Shown: positions 38,804 through 49,743 of the stretch, in pieces
How positions within the stretch are numbered: position 1 is the stretch's first letter
Layout of the letters: every line of letters begins with the position of its first letter
Notes under the pieces: model-generated
What the model was told of the DNA's origin: nothing
What the model saw: the letters and a program-made list of their open reading frames with translations, nothing else
Database searches by the model: none
Made by a program: the position numbers and the translations under genes
Origin: Spirochaetia bacterium
Lineage (GTDB): Bacteria > Spirochaetota > UBA4802 > UBA5550
NCBI GenBank assembly: GCA_009885955.1
Contig: VFJS01000068.1
Coordinates: 1 to 64,000 of the forward strand
Direction of reading: 5' to 3'
DNA length: 64,000 bases

Positions 38804-39281
38804 TACATTAAAAGCCCATCCCGATTATGCCCCGATCCTGGCCCATTGGTCATATGATGAATGGTATAAAAATAGAGCCATGGAATTTGATCTTATTCTT
38901 AAATCCTATAAGGCCCGGACATTAAATGATCATATACCCATTTCACTCGTTGCCATCAATGTAAATTTTCCTGTTGGAATGGTTTCACTGAAAGAGAATG
39001 ATCTCTGGTCTCGAAAAGATCTCTCCCCCTGGCTCACAGCGCTTTATGTAATGCCAGAATACAGGGGTATGGGAATAGGAAGCATACTCATAGATGGGGC
39101 TGTCCAAAAGGCAGCCCGGCTCGGTTATGAAAGGATTTTTCTTTTTCTCGGCAAAAATAATACTTTTGATCTGGAAAATTTTTACAAGCATAAAGGCTGG
39201 TTGTTTTTCAGCAAAGCCTGTGATAATGACGGGGAAGATACTTCTATTTATTATACGTTAACTCAAGGGAATCCCAAATAA
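38778..39281 (+). CDS. GNAT family N-acetyltransferase
   Basis: LTALYVMPEYRGMGIGSILIDGAVQKAARLGYERIFLFLGKN. Confidence 0.9.
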   Translation: MKHRLIEIDTLKAHPDYAPILAHWSYDEWYKNRAMEFDLILKSYKARTLNDHIPISLVAINVNFPVGMVSLKENDLWSRKDLSPWLTALYVMPEYRGMGIGSILIDGAVQKAARLGYERIFLFLGKNNTFDLENFYKHKGWLFFSKACDNDGEDTSIYYTLTQGNPK

Positions 39282-39300
39282 TTAATATTATTAGAATTGC

Positions 39301-40659
39301 CTATAAATTATTAAAAGAATACCCGTCTTCCCTGAAAAGGGCAATACATGACTTCACAACATCATCGTCATAGTATTTACCGCTGTTTTTGGATATCTCA
39401 CTCAATGCAAGTTCAATACCGAGAGAGGCCCTGTAGGGCCTGTGCGAAGCCATTGCTTCTACAACATCGGCAACTGAGATGATTTTTGATTCGAGGCGGA
39501 TTTTATCCCCGGTGAGCCCCATGGGATATCCGGAACCGTCTAACCTTTCATGATGCTGGAAAACAATTTCGGCGATAGGCCATGGGAATTCAATTGATTT
39601 TAATATATCAAAACCAACCTGGGGGTGATGTTTTATGAGGTTAAATTCAATATCTGTTATTTTCCCCGGTTTGCTTAGAATTTCGGCAGGTATGGATATC
39701 TTCCCCAGGTCGTGTATAACCCCGGCCATCCTGATTCCGTCAATAGTGTCATAGGGGAGGTTCATTTTATTTGCTATCAGTCTGGCCAGGTTAGCAACTT
39801 TTTTCTGGTGTCCGGCAGTGTATGGGTCTCTTGTCTCCACGGTATATGCCATTGCCTGAATAACGCCGCCCATGGCCTTCCTCAGCTTTTTGAGGCTTTC
39901 ATGAAGATTGTCCTCGGATTTTATACTTTCTGATATATCCCTGAAAACTGTAACGGTTCCTATTAAATTGCCGGTTGTATCCAGCTGGGGGGACGTCCTG
40001 TAGTCAATCGGGACTTTAATCCCCGTGGCTGAAATGAGGTATTCCCTGTACTTGTCGTTATGATGGATCTCTGTTTCGCTTTGGTGCCTGTTCATGTGCT
40101 CAATTTTTATTATAGTATTCAGATTGCTGCCAATAGATGATTCTTTGATGCAGCCGGTCATCTCTTCAGCAACCGGATTCATGTACGTTATCATCCCTTC
40201 ATGGTCTGCAACGATAACTGCATCGCTTATGCTTTTAAGGATGCCGGAATATTTTTCCTCCTCGTCTTTCAGCATCTTTTCCATTGAATATTTCATGAAA
40301 GCCATTTCTATTGCTGCCTTCAATTCATTTTTATCTACCGGCTTGATAATGTAACCGAAGGGATTGGTTGTCCTTATCCGTTTAAGAACTGATTCCTCAG
40401 ACGAGTAGGTAATATAGATGACAGGAATTTTAAAATTTTCGTAAATATACCTGGCCGATTCAATTCCATCCATTTCTCCTTCAAGGGTAATATCCATGAG
40501 GATTATATCGGGCTTTGTTTTTTTTGAAAATTCAATTGCTTCCTCGCCTGTTGTTACAGATGAAGCGACAGTATAGCCAAGGTCATGTAAATAACTTCGT
40601 ATAAGCCTGGATGTTTCTCTATTATCTTCAACTATCAGTATTCTGCTTTCTTTTTGCAT
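39301..40659 (-). CDS. Response regulator with PAS and HD-GYP domain
   Basis: REC (RILIVEDNRETSRLIRSYL...DIILMDITLEG), PAS, HD-GYP (VIHDLGKISIPAEILSKPGKI...HHERLDGSGYPMGL). Confidence 0.95.
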   Translation of the reverse strand: MQKESRILIVEDNRETSRLIRSYLHDLGYTVASSVTTGEEAIEFSKKTKPDIILMDITLEGEMDGIESARYIYENFKIPVIYITYSSEESVLKRIRTTNPFGYIIKPVDKNELKAAIEMAFMKYSMEKMLKDEEEKYSGILKSISDAVIVADHEGMITYMNPVAEEMTGCIKESSIGSNLNTIIKIEHMNRHQSETEIHHNDKYREYLISATGIKVPIDYRTSPQLDTTGNLIGTVTVFRDISESIKSEDNLHESLKKLRKAMGGVIQAMAYTVETRDPYTAGHQKKVANLARLIANKMNLPYDTIDGIRMAGVIHDLGKISIPAEILSKPGKITDIEFNLIKHHPQVGFDILKSIEFPWPIAEIVFQHHERLDGSGYPMGLTGDKIRLESKIISVADVVEAMASHRPYRASLGIELALSEISKNSGKYYDDDVVKSCIALFREDGYSFNNL

Positions 40660-40795
40660 CTTTATACCGTATTTTTGATCATTTAGTAATTATTTAAGGG
40701 ATTTGTCATTCATATGATAAATACAAAAGATAAATAATTCAAGAAAAAAATTGAAAAATTGACATTTATAGGGGTAATGATTAATTTTTTTAAAA

Positions 40796-41482
40796 TTATG
40801 TAGTAACTTTTGAAATTAATTTTGCCAGTGAATAATCATCGCCGGTTGTGATTTTGAAATTTGAATAACTTCCTTCTACCATGCCGACTTCATAACCCCC
40901 GCTGATTGCTATTGAGATATCATCCGTGGCTTCTGTAATACCTTTTTTCATTGCCTTTTCATGGGCGTCCCTGATAATTCTGTAGCGGAAACCCTGGGGT
41001 GTCTGGGCATAGTAGAGGTTTTCTCTTGGCCTGATTGATTTTACGATTTCCGATTCAATTTCAGCCACGGTGTCAGTGACCCTGACATAGGTCCCTGCTG
41101 CGCCGTATTTTTTTACCGCAGCAATAATATTTTTGATGATTTTAGGGCTGATAAAGGGCCTTGCGGCATCGTGAATGATTATAAGGTCCCCGGCATTAAA
41201 ACTGACTGATGTAAGGGCATTATATACAGAACCCTGTCTTGTAGCCCCCCCTTCGACAACACGGACAATCTTGCGCCACTTGCTTCTGTCAATTTCTGAA
41301 TCAATGCTGTCGAGATATTTTCCGGGCAATACCGGTATGATGAGATCGATATCATTCAGCATCTGAAAGATCTCTATGGTTACGGTTACGATGCTTTTCC
41401 CTTTCAGGGGAAGGAACTGTTTCGGCAAGTCGCCTCCAAACCGTTCCCCCTTTCCCCCGGCAAGGATAATGGCGTAATTCAT
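40796..41482 (-). CDS. ispD: 2-C-methyl-D-erythritol 4-phosphate cytidylyltransferase (IspD-type)
   Basis: AIILAGGKGERFGGDLPKQFLPLKGK...IIIHDAARPFISP...QTPQGFRYRIIRDAHEKA...TEATDD. Confidence 0.88.
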   Translation of the reverse strand: MNYAIILAGGKGERFGGDLPKQFLPLKGKSIVTVTIEIFQMLNDIDLIIPVLPGKYLDSIDSEIDRSKWRKIVRVVEGGATRQGSVYNALTSVSFNAGDLIIIHDAARPFISPKIIKNIIAAVKKYGAAGTYVRVTDTVAEIESEIVKSIRPRENLYYAQTPQGFRYRIIRDAHEKAMKKGITEATDDISIAISGGYEVGMVEGSYSNFKITTGDDYSLAKLISKVTT

Positions 41483-42555
41483 CTTACCTCATAATTTTTT
41501 TCAATCCACTTCCGGTAATCCCCGCTGCGGACATTGTCTATCCACTGTTTGTTATCCAGGTACCACCCCACAGTAAGTTCCAGTCCTTTTTCAAAATCAA
41601 GGGAGCGTTTCCATCCGAGTCCCTGTTTAATTTTATCGCAATTGATCGCGTATCTCCTGTCATGGCCTGGCCTGTCCCTGACATAGGTAATAAGCTTTTT
41701 ATAGTAATCTTTTTCTTTTCCGGTATGCAATGCGACTTTTTCACAGAGTGTATGTAATAGCGTGATATTCTGCAGCTCATTTTCACCGCCGATATTGTAT
41801 GTTTCACCGGATTCGCCATTTTTTATGATAAGCCAGACACCGCTGTTGTGGTCATCAACGTAAATCCAGTCGCGGACATTTTTCCCGTCGCCGTATACCG
41901 GGAGAGGTTTTTCATCGAGCATATTTGATATCATTATCGGTATGAGCTTTTCAGGAAACTGGTAGGGGCCGTAATTATTAGAGCAATTGGACATGGTCAC
42001 CGGGATCCCATAGGTGTGGTTATATGCCATGACCAGGTGGTCTGATGATGCCTTTGATGCTGAATAGGGGCTCCTGGGATCGTATGGCGTATTCTCATAA
42101 AAAAATCCCTCATCGCCAAGGGATCCGTAAACTTCATCGGTGCTTACATGGTGGAATAGAACATCTTTTCTCTCCTTCCACATCTCTCTTACAGTTTCAA
42201 GAAGGGTAAAAGTCCCTATTATATTTGTCTGGATAAATTCGCCGGGCCCGTGAATTGACCTGTCAACATGGGATTCCGCCGCGAGGTGGACAATCGTGTC
42301 AATTTCAAATTTTTGTAACACTTCTTTCATTGAGGTGAAATTGCAGATGTCCATTTTTGTAAAAATATACCTTTCACCGCATTGTTCCCCGATGCCCTTC
42401 AGGTTTTCCTGATTTCCGGCATAGGTGAGCTTATCTACATTGATAATGCGGCCCTTAAAATCATTTTGCCCTAACAGGTACCGTATAAAATTTGATCCAA
42501 TGAATCCAGAACCGCCTGTTACCATTACATTTTCAAGTTTTCGCATACAATACAT
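41479..42555 (-). CDS. rfbB: dTDP-glucose 4,6-dehydratase
   Basis: MVTGGSGFIGSNFIRYLL...HLAAESHVDRSI...HVSTDEVYGSLG...SPYSASKASSDHLVMAY. Confidence 0.96.
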   Translation of the reverse strand: MYCMRKLENVMVTGGSGFIGSNFIRYLLGQNDFKGRIINVDKLTYAGNQENLKGIGEQCGERYIFTKMDICNFTSMKEVLQKFEIDTIVHLAAESHVDRSIHGPGEFIQTNIIGTFTLLETVREMWKERKDVLFHHVSTDEVYGSLGDEGFFYENTPYDPRSPYSASKASSDHLVMAYNHTYGIPVTMSNCSNNYGPYQFPEKLIPIMISNMLDEKPLPVYGDGKNVRDWIYVDDHNSGVWLIIKNGESGETYNIGGENELQNITLLHTLCEKVALHTGKEKDYYKKLITYVRDRPGHDRRYAINCDKIKQGLGWKRSLDFEKGLELTVGWYLDNKQWIDNVRSGDYRKWIEKNYEVR

Positions 42556-42574
42556 TTCCTGATATATTAAATTT

Positions 42575-43447
42575 TTATTTTTCTATATTCTTAATCGAAG
42601 ATAAAAATGAATCAAGCATTTCCTCCCAGGCCGGTACCCTGATATGAAGCTCTTTTAAAATTTTTTCCTTTGAAAGATAGGAGTTGAAGGGCCGCTTTGC
42701 CTTTGTGGGATAATCCTTTGTTTCAATGGGAATGATGTTGACATTGGTATCAATGATATGATAATTTTTTGCTTTTTCATATACAGCCATGGCAAAATCG
42801 TACCAGGTGATTTTTCCTTCGCCGGAGTAATGATAGATCCCGTATTTGTCTGAATCAGTTGTGATAATATGATACAATGCCTTTGACAAATCCCCTGTAT
42901 AGGTTGGACTGCCCCACTGGTCATTCACAACCTTTACCGTATCCTTTTCCCTGAACAGCTTCAGCATGGTAAAAACGAAATTATTTCCGTTTTTACCAAA
43001 GAGCCATGATATTCTTAATATGAAATGTTTGTGCCACTCCTCAGATAAAAGCCTGTCCCCGCTGAGCTTGCTTTTCCCATATACCGTTACCGGTTCCGTG
43101 TCATCATTTTCATTGTAGGCCCCGCTTTTTAACCCGTCGTACACATAGTCCGTTGAAAAATGGATAATTTTCGCATTGATTTCTTTTGCAACTCCCGCTA
43201 TATTCTGTACACCGGCGCTGTTCACCAGGAAGGCCCTGTCGATGTCATCTTCAGCCCTGTCGACCGCGGTATAGGCTGAGCAGTTTATTATCCATGAGAT
43301 ATTTTTGCCTGCGGCGAATTCCCTGAGCCTGCCGGAATCGGTTATATCCACATCCATATCTGATGTATAACAGCTGACTCCCCGTGTTATGAAAAGTTCC
43401 TCAATCTCACTTCCAAGCATTCCCCTGTTGCCGATGAGCCATATCAT
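42575..43447 (-). CDS. rfbD: dTDP-4-dehydrorhamnose reductase
   Basis: MIWLIGNRGMLGSEIEELF...NCSAYTAVDRAEDD...HFSTDYVYDGLKSGAYNENDDTEPVTVYGKSKLSGD. Confidence 0.95.
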   Translation of the reverse strand: MIWLIGNRGMLGSEIEELFITRGVSCYTSDMDVDITDSGRLREFAAGKNISWIINCSAYTAVDRAEDDIDRAFLVNSAGVQNIAGVAKEINAKIIHFSTDYVYDGLKSGAYNENDDTEPVTVYGKSKLSGDRLLSEEWHKHFILRISWLFGKNGNNFVFTMLKLFREKDTVKVVNDQWGSPTYTGDLSKALYHIITTDSDKYGIYHYSGEGKITWYDFAMAVYEKAKNYHIIDTNVNIIPIETKDYPTKAKRPFNSYLSKEKILKELHIRVPAWEEMLDSFLSSIKNIEK

Positions 43448-43499
43448 ACTTTTCTCATATTTTTTACCGGTGATATTTTTTTATGTTTGTGTATAGAGA

Positions 43500-44045
43500 T
43501 TAAAAAATTTCTGCATTTTTCAATAAGGGGAGTAAGTTATCTTTTGATGAAATGATTGGATTCTTCACAGGCCAATCCACTTTTATCCCGGGATCATTCC
43601 ATATAATTCCGGAATCGAGTTCGGGAGAATACTCACTGGTGCATTTATAAACAAGATGTACATCATTGCTCAGAGCAACAAATCCATGGGCAAAGCCGGC
43701 GGGTATGAATAACATTTTTCTGTTTTCTTCTGATAATATTACTGAGACCCATTTCATGAACGTTTTCGATTCCCGGCGGATATCCACCATAACATCCCAC
43801 ACCTCGCCCTTTATGACCCGTACAAGTTTTCCCTGGGCCTGCGGATTTTTCTGATAATGGAGCCCCCGTAAAACATTTTTCCTGGACAAAGAATGGTTAT
43901 CCTGGACAAATTGTCCGGGGATGCCATTCTTAATGAATTCTGATGCTTTATACGATTCAAAAAAAAATCCACGGTCGTCAAAAAAAACCTGCGGCTCAAT
44001 GATGATCAGTTCCGGAATTTCAAGTTTTTTAAAAATTGGCGGCAA
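43500..44045 (-). CDS. rfbC: dTDP-4-dehydrorhamnose 3,5-epimerase
   Basis: QVFFDDRGFFFESYKASEF...FVQDNHSLSRKNVLRGLHYQ...IPAGFAHGFVALSNDV. Confidence 0.96.
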   Translation of the reverse strand: MPPIFKKLEIPELIIIEPQVFFDDRGFFFESYKASEFIKNGIPGQFVQDNHSLSRKNVLRGLHYQKNPQAQGKLVRVIKGEVWDVMVDIRRESKTFMKWVSVILSEENRKMLFIPAGFAHGFVALSNDVHLVYKCTSEYSPELDSGIIWNDPGIKVDWPVKNPIISSKDNLLPLLKNAEIF

Positions 44046-44918
44046 TCAGTATTCTCTCCTTAAAATATCAAGTAAATATTCACCATATCCTGATTTAAGC
44101 AGGGGTCCAGCCAGTTTTTTAAGCTGTTCTGAATCAATATATTTCATCCGGTAAGCTACCTCTTCTATGCATGAAATTTTCAGTCCCTGCCTGTCTTCAA
44201 TTGTCTTAACGTAGAGTGCGGCATCTATCAGTGAGTCATGCGTACCGGTATCAAGCCATGCGAAACCACGGCCCATTATCTCCACCTTTAATTTACCCCT
44301 TCTCAGATACTCCATGTTTACATCGGTAATTTCAATCTCACCCCTGTGCGACGGCTTGATATGCGCTGCTATGTCAACTACATCATTGTCATAGAAGTAC
44401 AGGCCCACAACGGCATAATGTGATCTGGGATTTTTCGGCTTTTCTTCAATAGAAATGGCTTTTCCCTCACTGTCGAATTCAACAACCCCGTATCTTTCAG
44501 GATCATGCACATAATAACCGAATATTGTGGCGCCCGATATCTGCATTGAGGCCCTTGTCAGCATATCAGGGAGGCCGTGGCCATAGAAAATATTGTCGCC
44601 GAGTATAAGGCAGACCGAATCTTTTCCGATGAAGTCCCTTCCAACAATAAAAGCATCAGCAAGTCCGCGGGGGGTCTCCTGCACTTTATATTGAAGGGTA
44701 AGCCCCAGTTGTTTCCCATTTCCCAGAAATTTTTCAAAATTGCCCGTGTCTTCGGGAGTTGAAATGATGAGGATGTCCCTGATGCCCCCAAGCATCAGGA
44801 TTGACAGGGGATAATATATCATGGGTTTGTCATATATGGGCAGAAGCTGTTTGCAAATGGTTTGCGTTATGGGGTACAGTCTTGTTCCTGACCCGCCTGC
44901 TAAAATAATACCCTTCAT
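44046..44918 (-). CDS. rfbA: Glucose-1-phosphate thymidylyltransferase
   Basis: [57 protein letters not shown]. Confidence 0.97.
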   Translation of the reverse strand: MKGIILAGGSGTRLYPITQTICKQLLPIYDKPMIYYPLSILMLGGIRDILIISTPEDTGNFEKFLGNGKQLGLTLQYKVQETPRGLADAFIVGRDFIGKDSVCLILGDNIFYGHGLPDMLTRASMQISGATIFGYYVHDPERYGVVEFDSEGKAISIEEKPKNPRSHYAVVGLYFYDNDVVDIAAHIKPSHRGEIEITDVNMEYLRRGKLKVEIMGRGFAWLDTGTHDSLIDAALYVKTIEDRQGLKISCIEEVAYRMKYIDSEQLKKLAGPLLKSGYGEYLLDILRREY

Positions 44919-45351
44919 ATAGATTCCTCTAAAAAATTATTTAATCCGGTGGTTTATTTTTAAAATCTATCAGCCACATGGTAATTAGTAATATACTTTC
45001 CTGTTATGTAGTTAAAACACATTAATAATTAATGAAATTATAAATCAATTTTTCAAATTAATAGTCAAATAGGCCAATATATTGTGAAAATTGTAAGTTT
45101 TGTAAATTGAACCTGAAAAATAATTATAAAGTATAAGTAGAATCTAATATTTGGTGAATCATTAATAGTCAAGAAAGTTTTTAATTAATTTCTGATGTCA
45201 ATGTGTTTATTAAATTTTCCTTGCTATTTGGTACTAAACTTTCAAATATTGTATAAAAATAATGAGTTGAACATATAATTTCATTAATAAAATTTAAAAA
45301 TTGGAATTGCAGGTAATTTTCAGGAAAAATAATTTTTTTTAAAAAGGGTTA

Positions 45352-47316
45352 TTGAGTAATAAAATTACACAGGGATATTGTATGACACTTTTATATTCCA
45401 TCATGGGAAGAAAATATTATTATCTTATTTTTGATATTATTCTAATTATTTTATCATATATCTTCTCATATATTATCAGGTTTTACCCGAATCTTGAATC
45501 CGGGTTAAATTTTTTATCAATCAAATATTTTTTAATTTTTGTCCCTTCTTTTATCATATCATTTTATTTTTTTCAGATCTACCGCATCATGTGGACTTAT
45601 TCAAACATCAGTGATGTGTACAAGCTGATGGCTGCAAATTTTATAGGATTTGTAATCTACATATCGTCATACAGCCTGTTTAAATTTGAATATTCAAGAA
45701 TGATCGTTATTCTTTCTTTTCTCTCTGTTTCAATATCCACAATATTTTATCGAATTATTCTGAGAGATTATTTTTCAAGAAAAAGGTATTATGAGACTTT
45801 TAAAGATAATTCTCATAATAAGGATAACAAAGGCCAGAAAGAGAAAAAAATTTTAATAATCGGGGCAGGGGAAGCTGGAAGAATAATTCTGGCTGAATAT
45901 AAAAAAATGGGAATCGGCCGGCAGATAACCGGATTTGTTGATGATGATAAAAGAAAAATAGGGAAAATATTCAACGGGAAGATGATTTTTGCCTCAACGG
46001 GCGATGTTAATGCGGTAATAGAAAAACAGGGTATTAATGAAGTAATTATTGCCATGCCCTCTGCTGATGCTGATATCATAAATATTATTGTCAATACCAT
46101 CAAGAAGGAAAATATTCTTATCCCGATAAAGACGGTCCCTCCAATCAGAGAACTCATCGATAAGGACCATTTAACGGTATCGCTGCGAAATGTGACCATA
46201 GCCGACCTGATTGGAAGAGAGGAATTCAGGATTGACAGCAGGGTGATTGAGGAAAAATTTTCCAGGAAAGTCATATTAATTACCGGGGCCGGGGGAAGTA
46301 TCGGCTCGGAGATATGCAAACAGCTCCTTAAATTTAAAATAAGGAAGATTATCTGTATCGGCAGGGGAGAGTTTTCTATCTATAGCCTGATCAAAACCCT
46401 GAATGGCTATTTAACATACATGGATGAAAAACCTGAACTCATTTATAAAATAATCGATATCAAAGATTTCAATCTCCTGAACAAGACATTTCAGGAACAC
46501 ATGCCCAATGTGGTTTTTCATGCGGCTGCCCACAAACATGTTCCCCTTATGGAATTCAATGAAATAGAAGCGATTCAGAACAATGTGCTCGGTACATGGA
46601 ACGTCCTTGAACTTTCCAGGAAGTATAACGTAGATGAATTTATTCTTATTTCAACTGATAAAGCTGTAAATCCGGCGAATATCATGGGAGCAACGAAGCG
46701 GCTTGGAGAACTCATCACAGGTTATTTCAGCAAGTATCATGGATTAAAAACAGCAATAGTGAGATTTGGAAATGTTCTCGGCAGCAGGGGTTCCGTAATT
46801 CCGCTTTTCAGGGAGCAGATAGAAAGCGGAGGCCCCGTGACTATTACTCATCCTGATATTACAAGGTTTTTCATGAGCATTCCCGAGGCTTCCCTCCTGG
46901 TAATCAATGCCGCTGCCTATTCCAGGGGAGGGGATATCTTTATTCTTGATATGGGCAAACAGTTTAAGGTTATTGATATCGCGGTAAGGCTTATAGAACT
47001 CTACGGGCTGCGGCCCAATGAGGATATTGAGATTGTATACACCGGGTTAAGGCCCGGTGAAAAAATGTTTGAAGAATTGTATTATAACATCGATTCTTTA
47101 TCTAAAACGGAAAATTCCAAGATTTTCATGCTTACTTCAGACAGTGTGTATCTGGAAAAGGATGATGTTGAAAAATTTATTAATGAAGAGATACATACTA
47201 TCATGAACCTTAATCAGCTGCAGATAAGAAAAATGATTGTGCGGTTCATCCCGGGTTATACCTATGATGAAATAACCTGTAATGATATTGATTCATGCTC
47301 ACGGCTGGTTAATTAA
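45352..47316 (+). CDS. Membrane-bound nucleotide-sugar 4,6-dehydratase/epimerase (CapD/WbpM-like)
   Basis: N-terminal TM helices, ILIIGAGEAGRIILAEY, then VILITGAGGSIGSEICKQLLKF...HAAAHKHVPLMEFNEIEAIQNNVLGT. Confidence 0.93.
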   Translation: MSNKITQGYCMTLLYSIMGRKYYYLIFDIILIILSYIFSYIIRFYPNLESGLNFLSIKYFLIFVPSFIISFYFFQIYRIMWTYSNISDVYKLMAANFIGFVIYISSYSLFKFEYSRMIVILSFLSVSISTIFYRIILRDYFSRKRYYETFKDNSHNKDNKGQKEKKILIIGAGEAGRIILAEYKKMGIGRQITGFVDDDKRKIGKIFNGKMIFASTGDVNAVIEKQGINEVIIAMPSADADIINIIVNTIKKENILIPIKTVPPIRELIDKDHLTVSLRNVTIADLIGREEFRIDSRVIEEKFSRKVILITGAGGSIGSEICKQLLKFKIRKIICIGRGEFSIYSLIKTLNGYLTYMDEKPELIYKIIDIKDFNLLNKTFQEHMPNVVFHAAAHKHVPLMEFNEIEAIQNNVLGTWNVLELSRKYNVDEFILISTDKAVNPANIMGATKRLGELITGYFSKYHGLKTAIVRFGNVLGSRGSVIPLFREQIESGGPVTITHPDITRFFMSIPEASLLVINAAAYSRGGDIFILDMGKQFKVIDIAVRLIELYGLRPNEDIEIVYTGLRPGEKMFEELYYNIDSLSKTENSKIFMLTSDSVYLEKDDVEKFINEEIHTIMNLNQLQIRKMIVRFIPGYTYDEITCNDIDSCSRLVN

Positions 47317-47355
47317 AATCTTCACCTGTCGATACCGAAAACCCGGCAGTAAAAT

Positions 47356-48408
47356 TTATTTTTTAATTTTTTTTTCTATTTCAGGATAGAGCTCCATCAT
47401 CTTATGTTTTTCAAATAAAAAGAGTATGCCGTCAGTTACAGGAAATTTTCTCCTGCATGCCGGGCATGACAGAAGATTTTTTTCTTTTTTAAGGGCGGTT
47501 TCGATTCCCTTCCGGGGCCTGCATTCCGGGCAGATTAGCGCCTCCTGTATTGCTTTAATGCCCCTGGTATTCTCTCCGTCCTTGCCGCAAGTGCCGCTGA
47601 TGCTCCCGCCCAGAAGATACGAGGCGAAATATTTAGCATATGATTTTGGATGGTACAGCTCTGAATTAATTTTCAGTGACAGGAGGTCTATATTTCTTCT
47701 GCTGAACATTTCAAGGGATTTTCTCCAATCATGAAGCGATATGTCATGATTTTCTATTATGTTAAAATCAGTTTCATTGCATAATTTTTCTGCAAAAAAT
47801 TTTTCCATTATTTTTTTTATGATATTTTTTTTCTTCAGTGATTTGTTTGAATACATTTTGTCGCTTTTATACAGATTAAAATGGAGTACCTGCCTGTACG
47901 GCTCCTCCCCGATGAAAAAATTGCCTCCCGGTGAAAGTACCCGGTAAATTTCCTCTATAATGGGATCCGGTTCCGGGAAATGGTGCAGGGTTTGATAGGT
48001 ATAAATGAAAGGAACAGAACCGGTTCTGAACGGAAGATTATATGCATCACAGCAGATTCTCATGGGGATTTTTTTCTTTCCAAAGACTTTTTTGTAATGG
48101 TCTCCTGTTTTAAGGATATGAAATGCCAGGTCGGCTCCTGCGCCGCTCTCCCCCATATCATTTTCCATGATCATGGCACGCTGGCATCTCTCCGCTCCTA
48201 TCTCCAGGTAGGGGGAAAGGGGGATACCATTTTTTTTAAGCAGCTTCATATCGGAGAGGGTCTCATCCATCCTGTTCTTCAGAATCCCGTTTATCCCCTC
48301 TGCGTCATATTCATCTTTAATGGAGTCTTTGCCTTCAATCTGTTTTTCAATAAGTCTTTCCTTGAATTTTATTTCACCAATCTGGTTGTCAATTGTCTGT
48401 TTTTTCAT
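47356..48408 (-). CDS. SAM-dependent methyltransferase with C-terminal Trm112-like zinc-binding region
   Basis: PFIYTYQTLHHFPEPDPIIEEIYRVLSPGGNFFIGEEP; CPACRRKFPVTDGILFLF. Confidence 0.82.
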   Translation of the reverse strand: MKKQTIDNQIGEIKFKERLIEKQIEGKDSIKDEYDAEGINGILKNRMDETLSDMKLLKKNGIPLSPYLEIGAERCQRAMIMENDMGESGAGADLAFHILKTGDHYKKVFGKKKIPMRICCDAYNLPFRTGSVPFIYTYQTLHHFPEPDPIIEEIYRVLSPGGNFFIGEEPYRQVLHFNLYKSDKMYSNKSLKKKNIIKKIMEKFFAEKLCNETDFNIIENHDISLHDWRKSLEMFSRRNIDLLSLKINSELYHPKSYAKYFASYLLGGSISGTCGKDGENTRGIKAIQEALICPECRPRKGIETALKKEKNLLSCPACRRKFPVTDGILFLFEKHKMMELYPEIEKKIKK

Positions 48409-48854
48409 CGGCCGCTCCGGTTATCATACAAATTCATAGTATATATATTTTAAGGCATCACTAAACATTCATATTCTTTTCAATGTTTGCGCCTTTAAGG
48501 GAACCGCATATTTTAAATATTTAATGTTCACATAAAAATAGATTTACAAACAGGTTGAAAATTACAACTCTTTTTTCATATTTTTCAAGGCGGTAATTTG
48601 AAATCAATATTCTCGTGAAAAAGTCAATATAATGTATTTGTAATAATTATTCGGTGAAATTGTAAGAAATAAAATTGAGATTTATCCAGCCGGTATTTAG
48701 AGTTGGTTAATAATTATTATAGTATACGGGCTTTTCATAAATTATGCATGAAAATATATCTTGTAAAATTCCCATTTGTTTTAAAATGATAAATTATTAT
48801 CAGACATATAATTTATTCAATTTATTATGATAGATGATGGTGAAGGAGATTAAA

Positions 48855-49718
48855 ATGGACAGGAAATGCATAGCCTGTGGAGCGCTGTTTAAACCGGTAA
48901 GAACCATCACTGCCAGGGATTATTCGTCAGGGAATACAATTTATCCGGTAGATTTCTGTCCGTGCGGCCTTGGGGTGACAAGAATTAATGATCAGAGAGA
49001 ATCGGATGCTGTAAATAAAAGTTCCTATGACAATTTAACAGGCAGGATTGATATATACTTTAACAGGTTGAAAAAACATTTTTATAAACGGCACTCTGAG
49101 ATATTGGGGAATATCAGAAAATTTTCTCCCGGCGGGAAGGCACTTCTAGAAGTTGGTTCCAACCTCGGGTATACGGCACATATGGCAGTTGAGAAGGGCT
49201 ATGATGTAGTCGCATGTGAACTGAATGACAGGTGCAGAAATTTTTCAGAGCTGGTATTCGGTCTTACCGTGTCAAAAGACCTGTACAAAGTGAAAAACAG
49301 ATTTGACATTGTCACCCTGAACGATGTACTGGAACATTTTCCCGAACCAGTCAGGGCCATACGGAAAATACATACACTCCTGGTTCATGATGGCATTGTC
49401 TTTATACAGCTTCCCAACTGGGAGAGCAGCGTCGCAGAACGGCATGGCGGTGAGTGGCACTGGTACAATCCTCCCGACCACCTGTTTCATTTTAACATCA
49501 ATTCTATGAAAAAATTTCTTGCGGGGAACGGATTCTCACTTCTCTGGATGAGGACAGTTGATATGGCCGAAGACCTGCCGCTTTTCAGGCTGTTTCCCGG
49601 GAGATTGAAGGGCAGGATATTTCAGGTGATCAACTATTTTTTTTCTGTGGGCCTCATTGAAAATAAAAAGGAGAGGGGCGGCTTAATCCAGCTGATTGCA
49701 AAAAAAAATGATGATTAA
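48855..49718 (+). CDS. SAM-dependent methyltransferase with N-terminal zinc-ribbon
   Basis: MDRKCIACGALFKPV...LLEVGSNLGYTAHMAVEKGYDVVACELN...LNDVLEHFPEPVRAIRKIHTLL; RBS GGAGAT. Confidence 0.88.
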   Translation: MDRKCIACGALFKPVRTITARDYSSGNTIYPVDFCPCGLGVTRINDQRESDAVNKSSYDNLTGRIDIYFNRLKKHFYKRHSEILGNIRKFSPGGKALLEVGSNLGYTAHMAVEKGYDVVACELNDRCRNFSELVFGLTVSKDLYKVKNRFDIVTLNDVLEHFPEPVRAIRKIHTLLVHDGIVFIQLPNWESSVAERHGGEWHWYNPPDHLFHFNINSMKKFLAGNGFSLLWMRTVDMAEDLPLFRLFPGRLKGRIFQVINYFFSVGLIENKKERGGLIQLIAKKNDD

Positions 49719-49743
49719 CAGTTCACGGAAATTTTGAAGAGAT

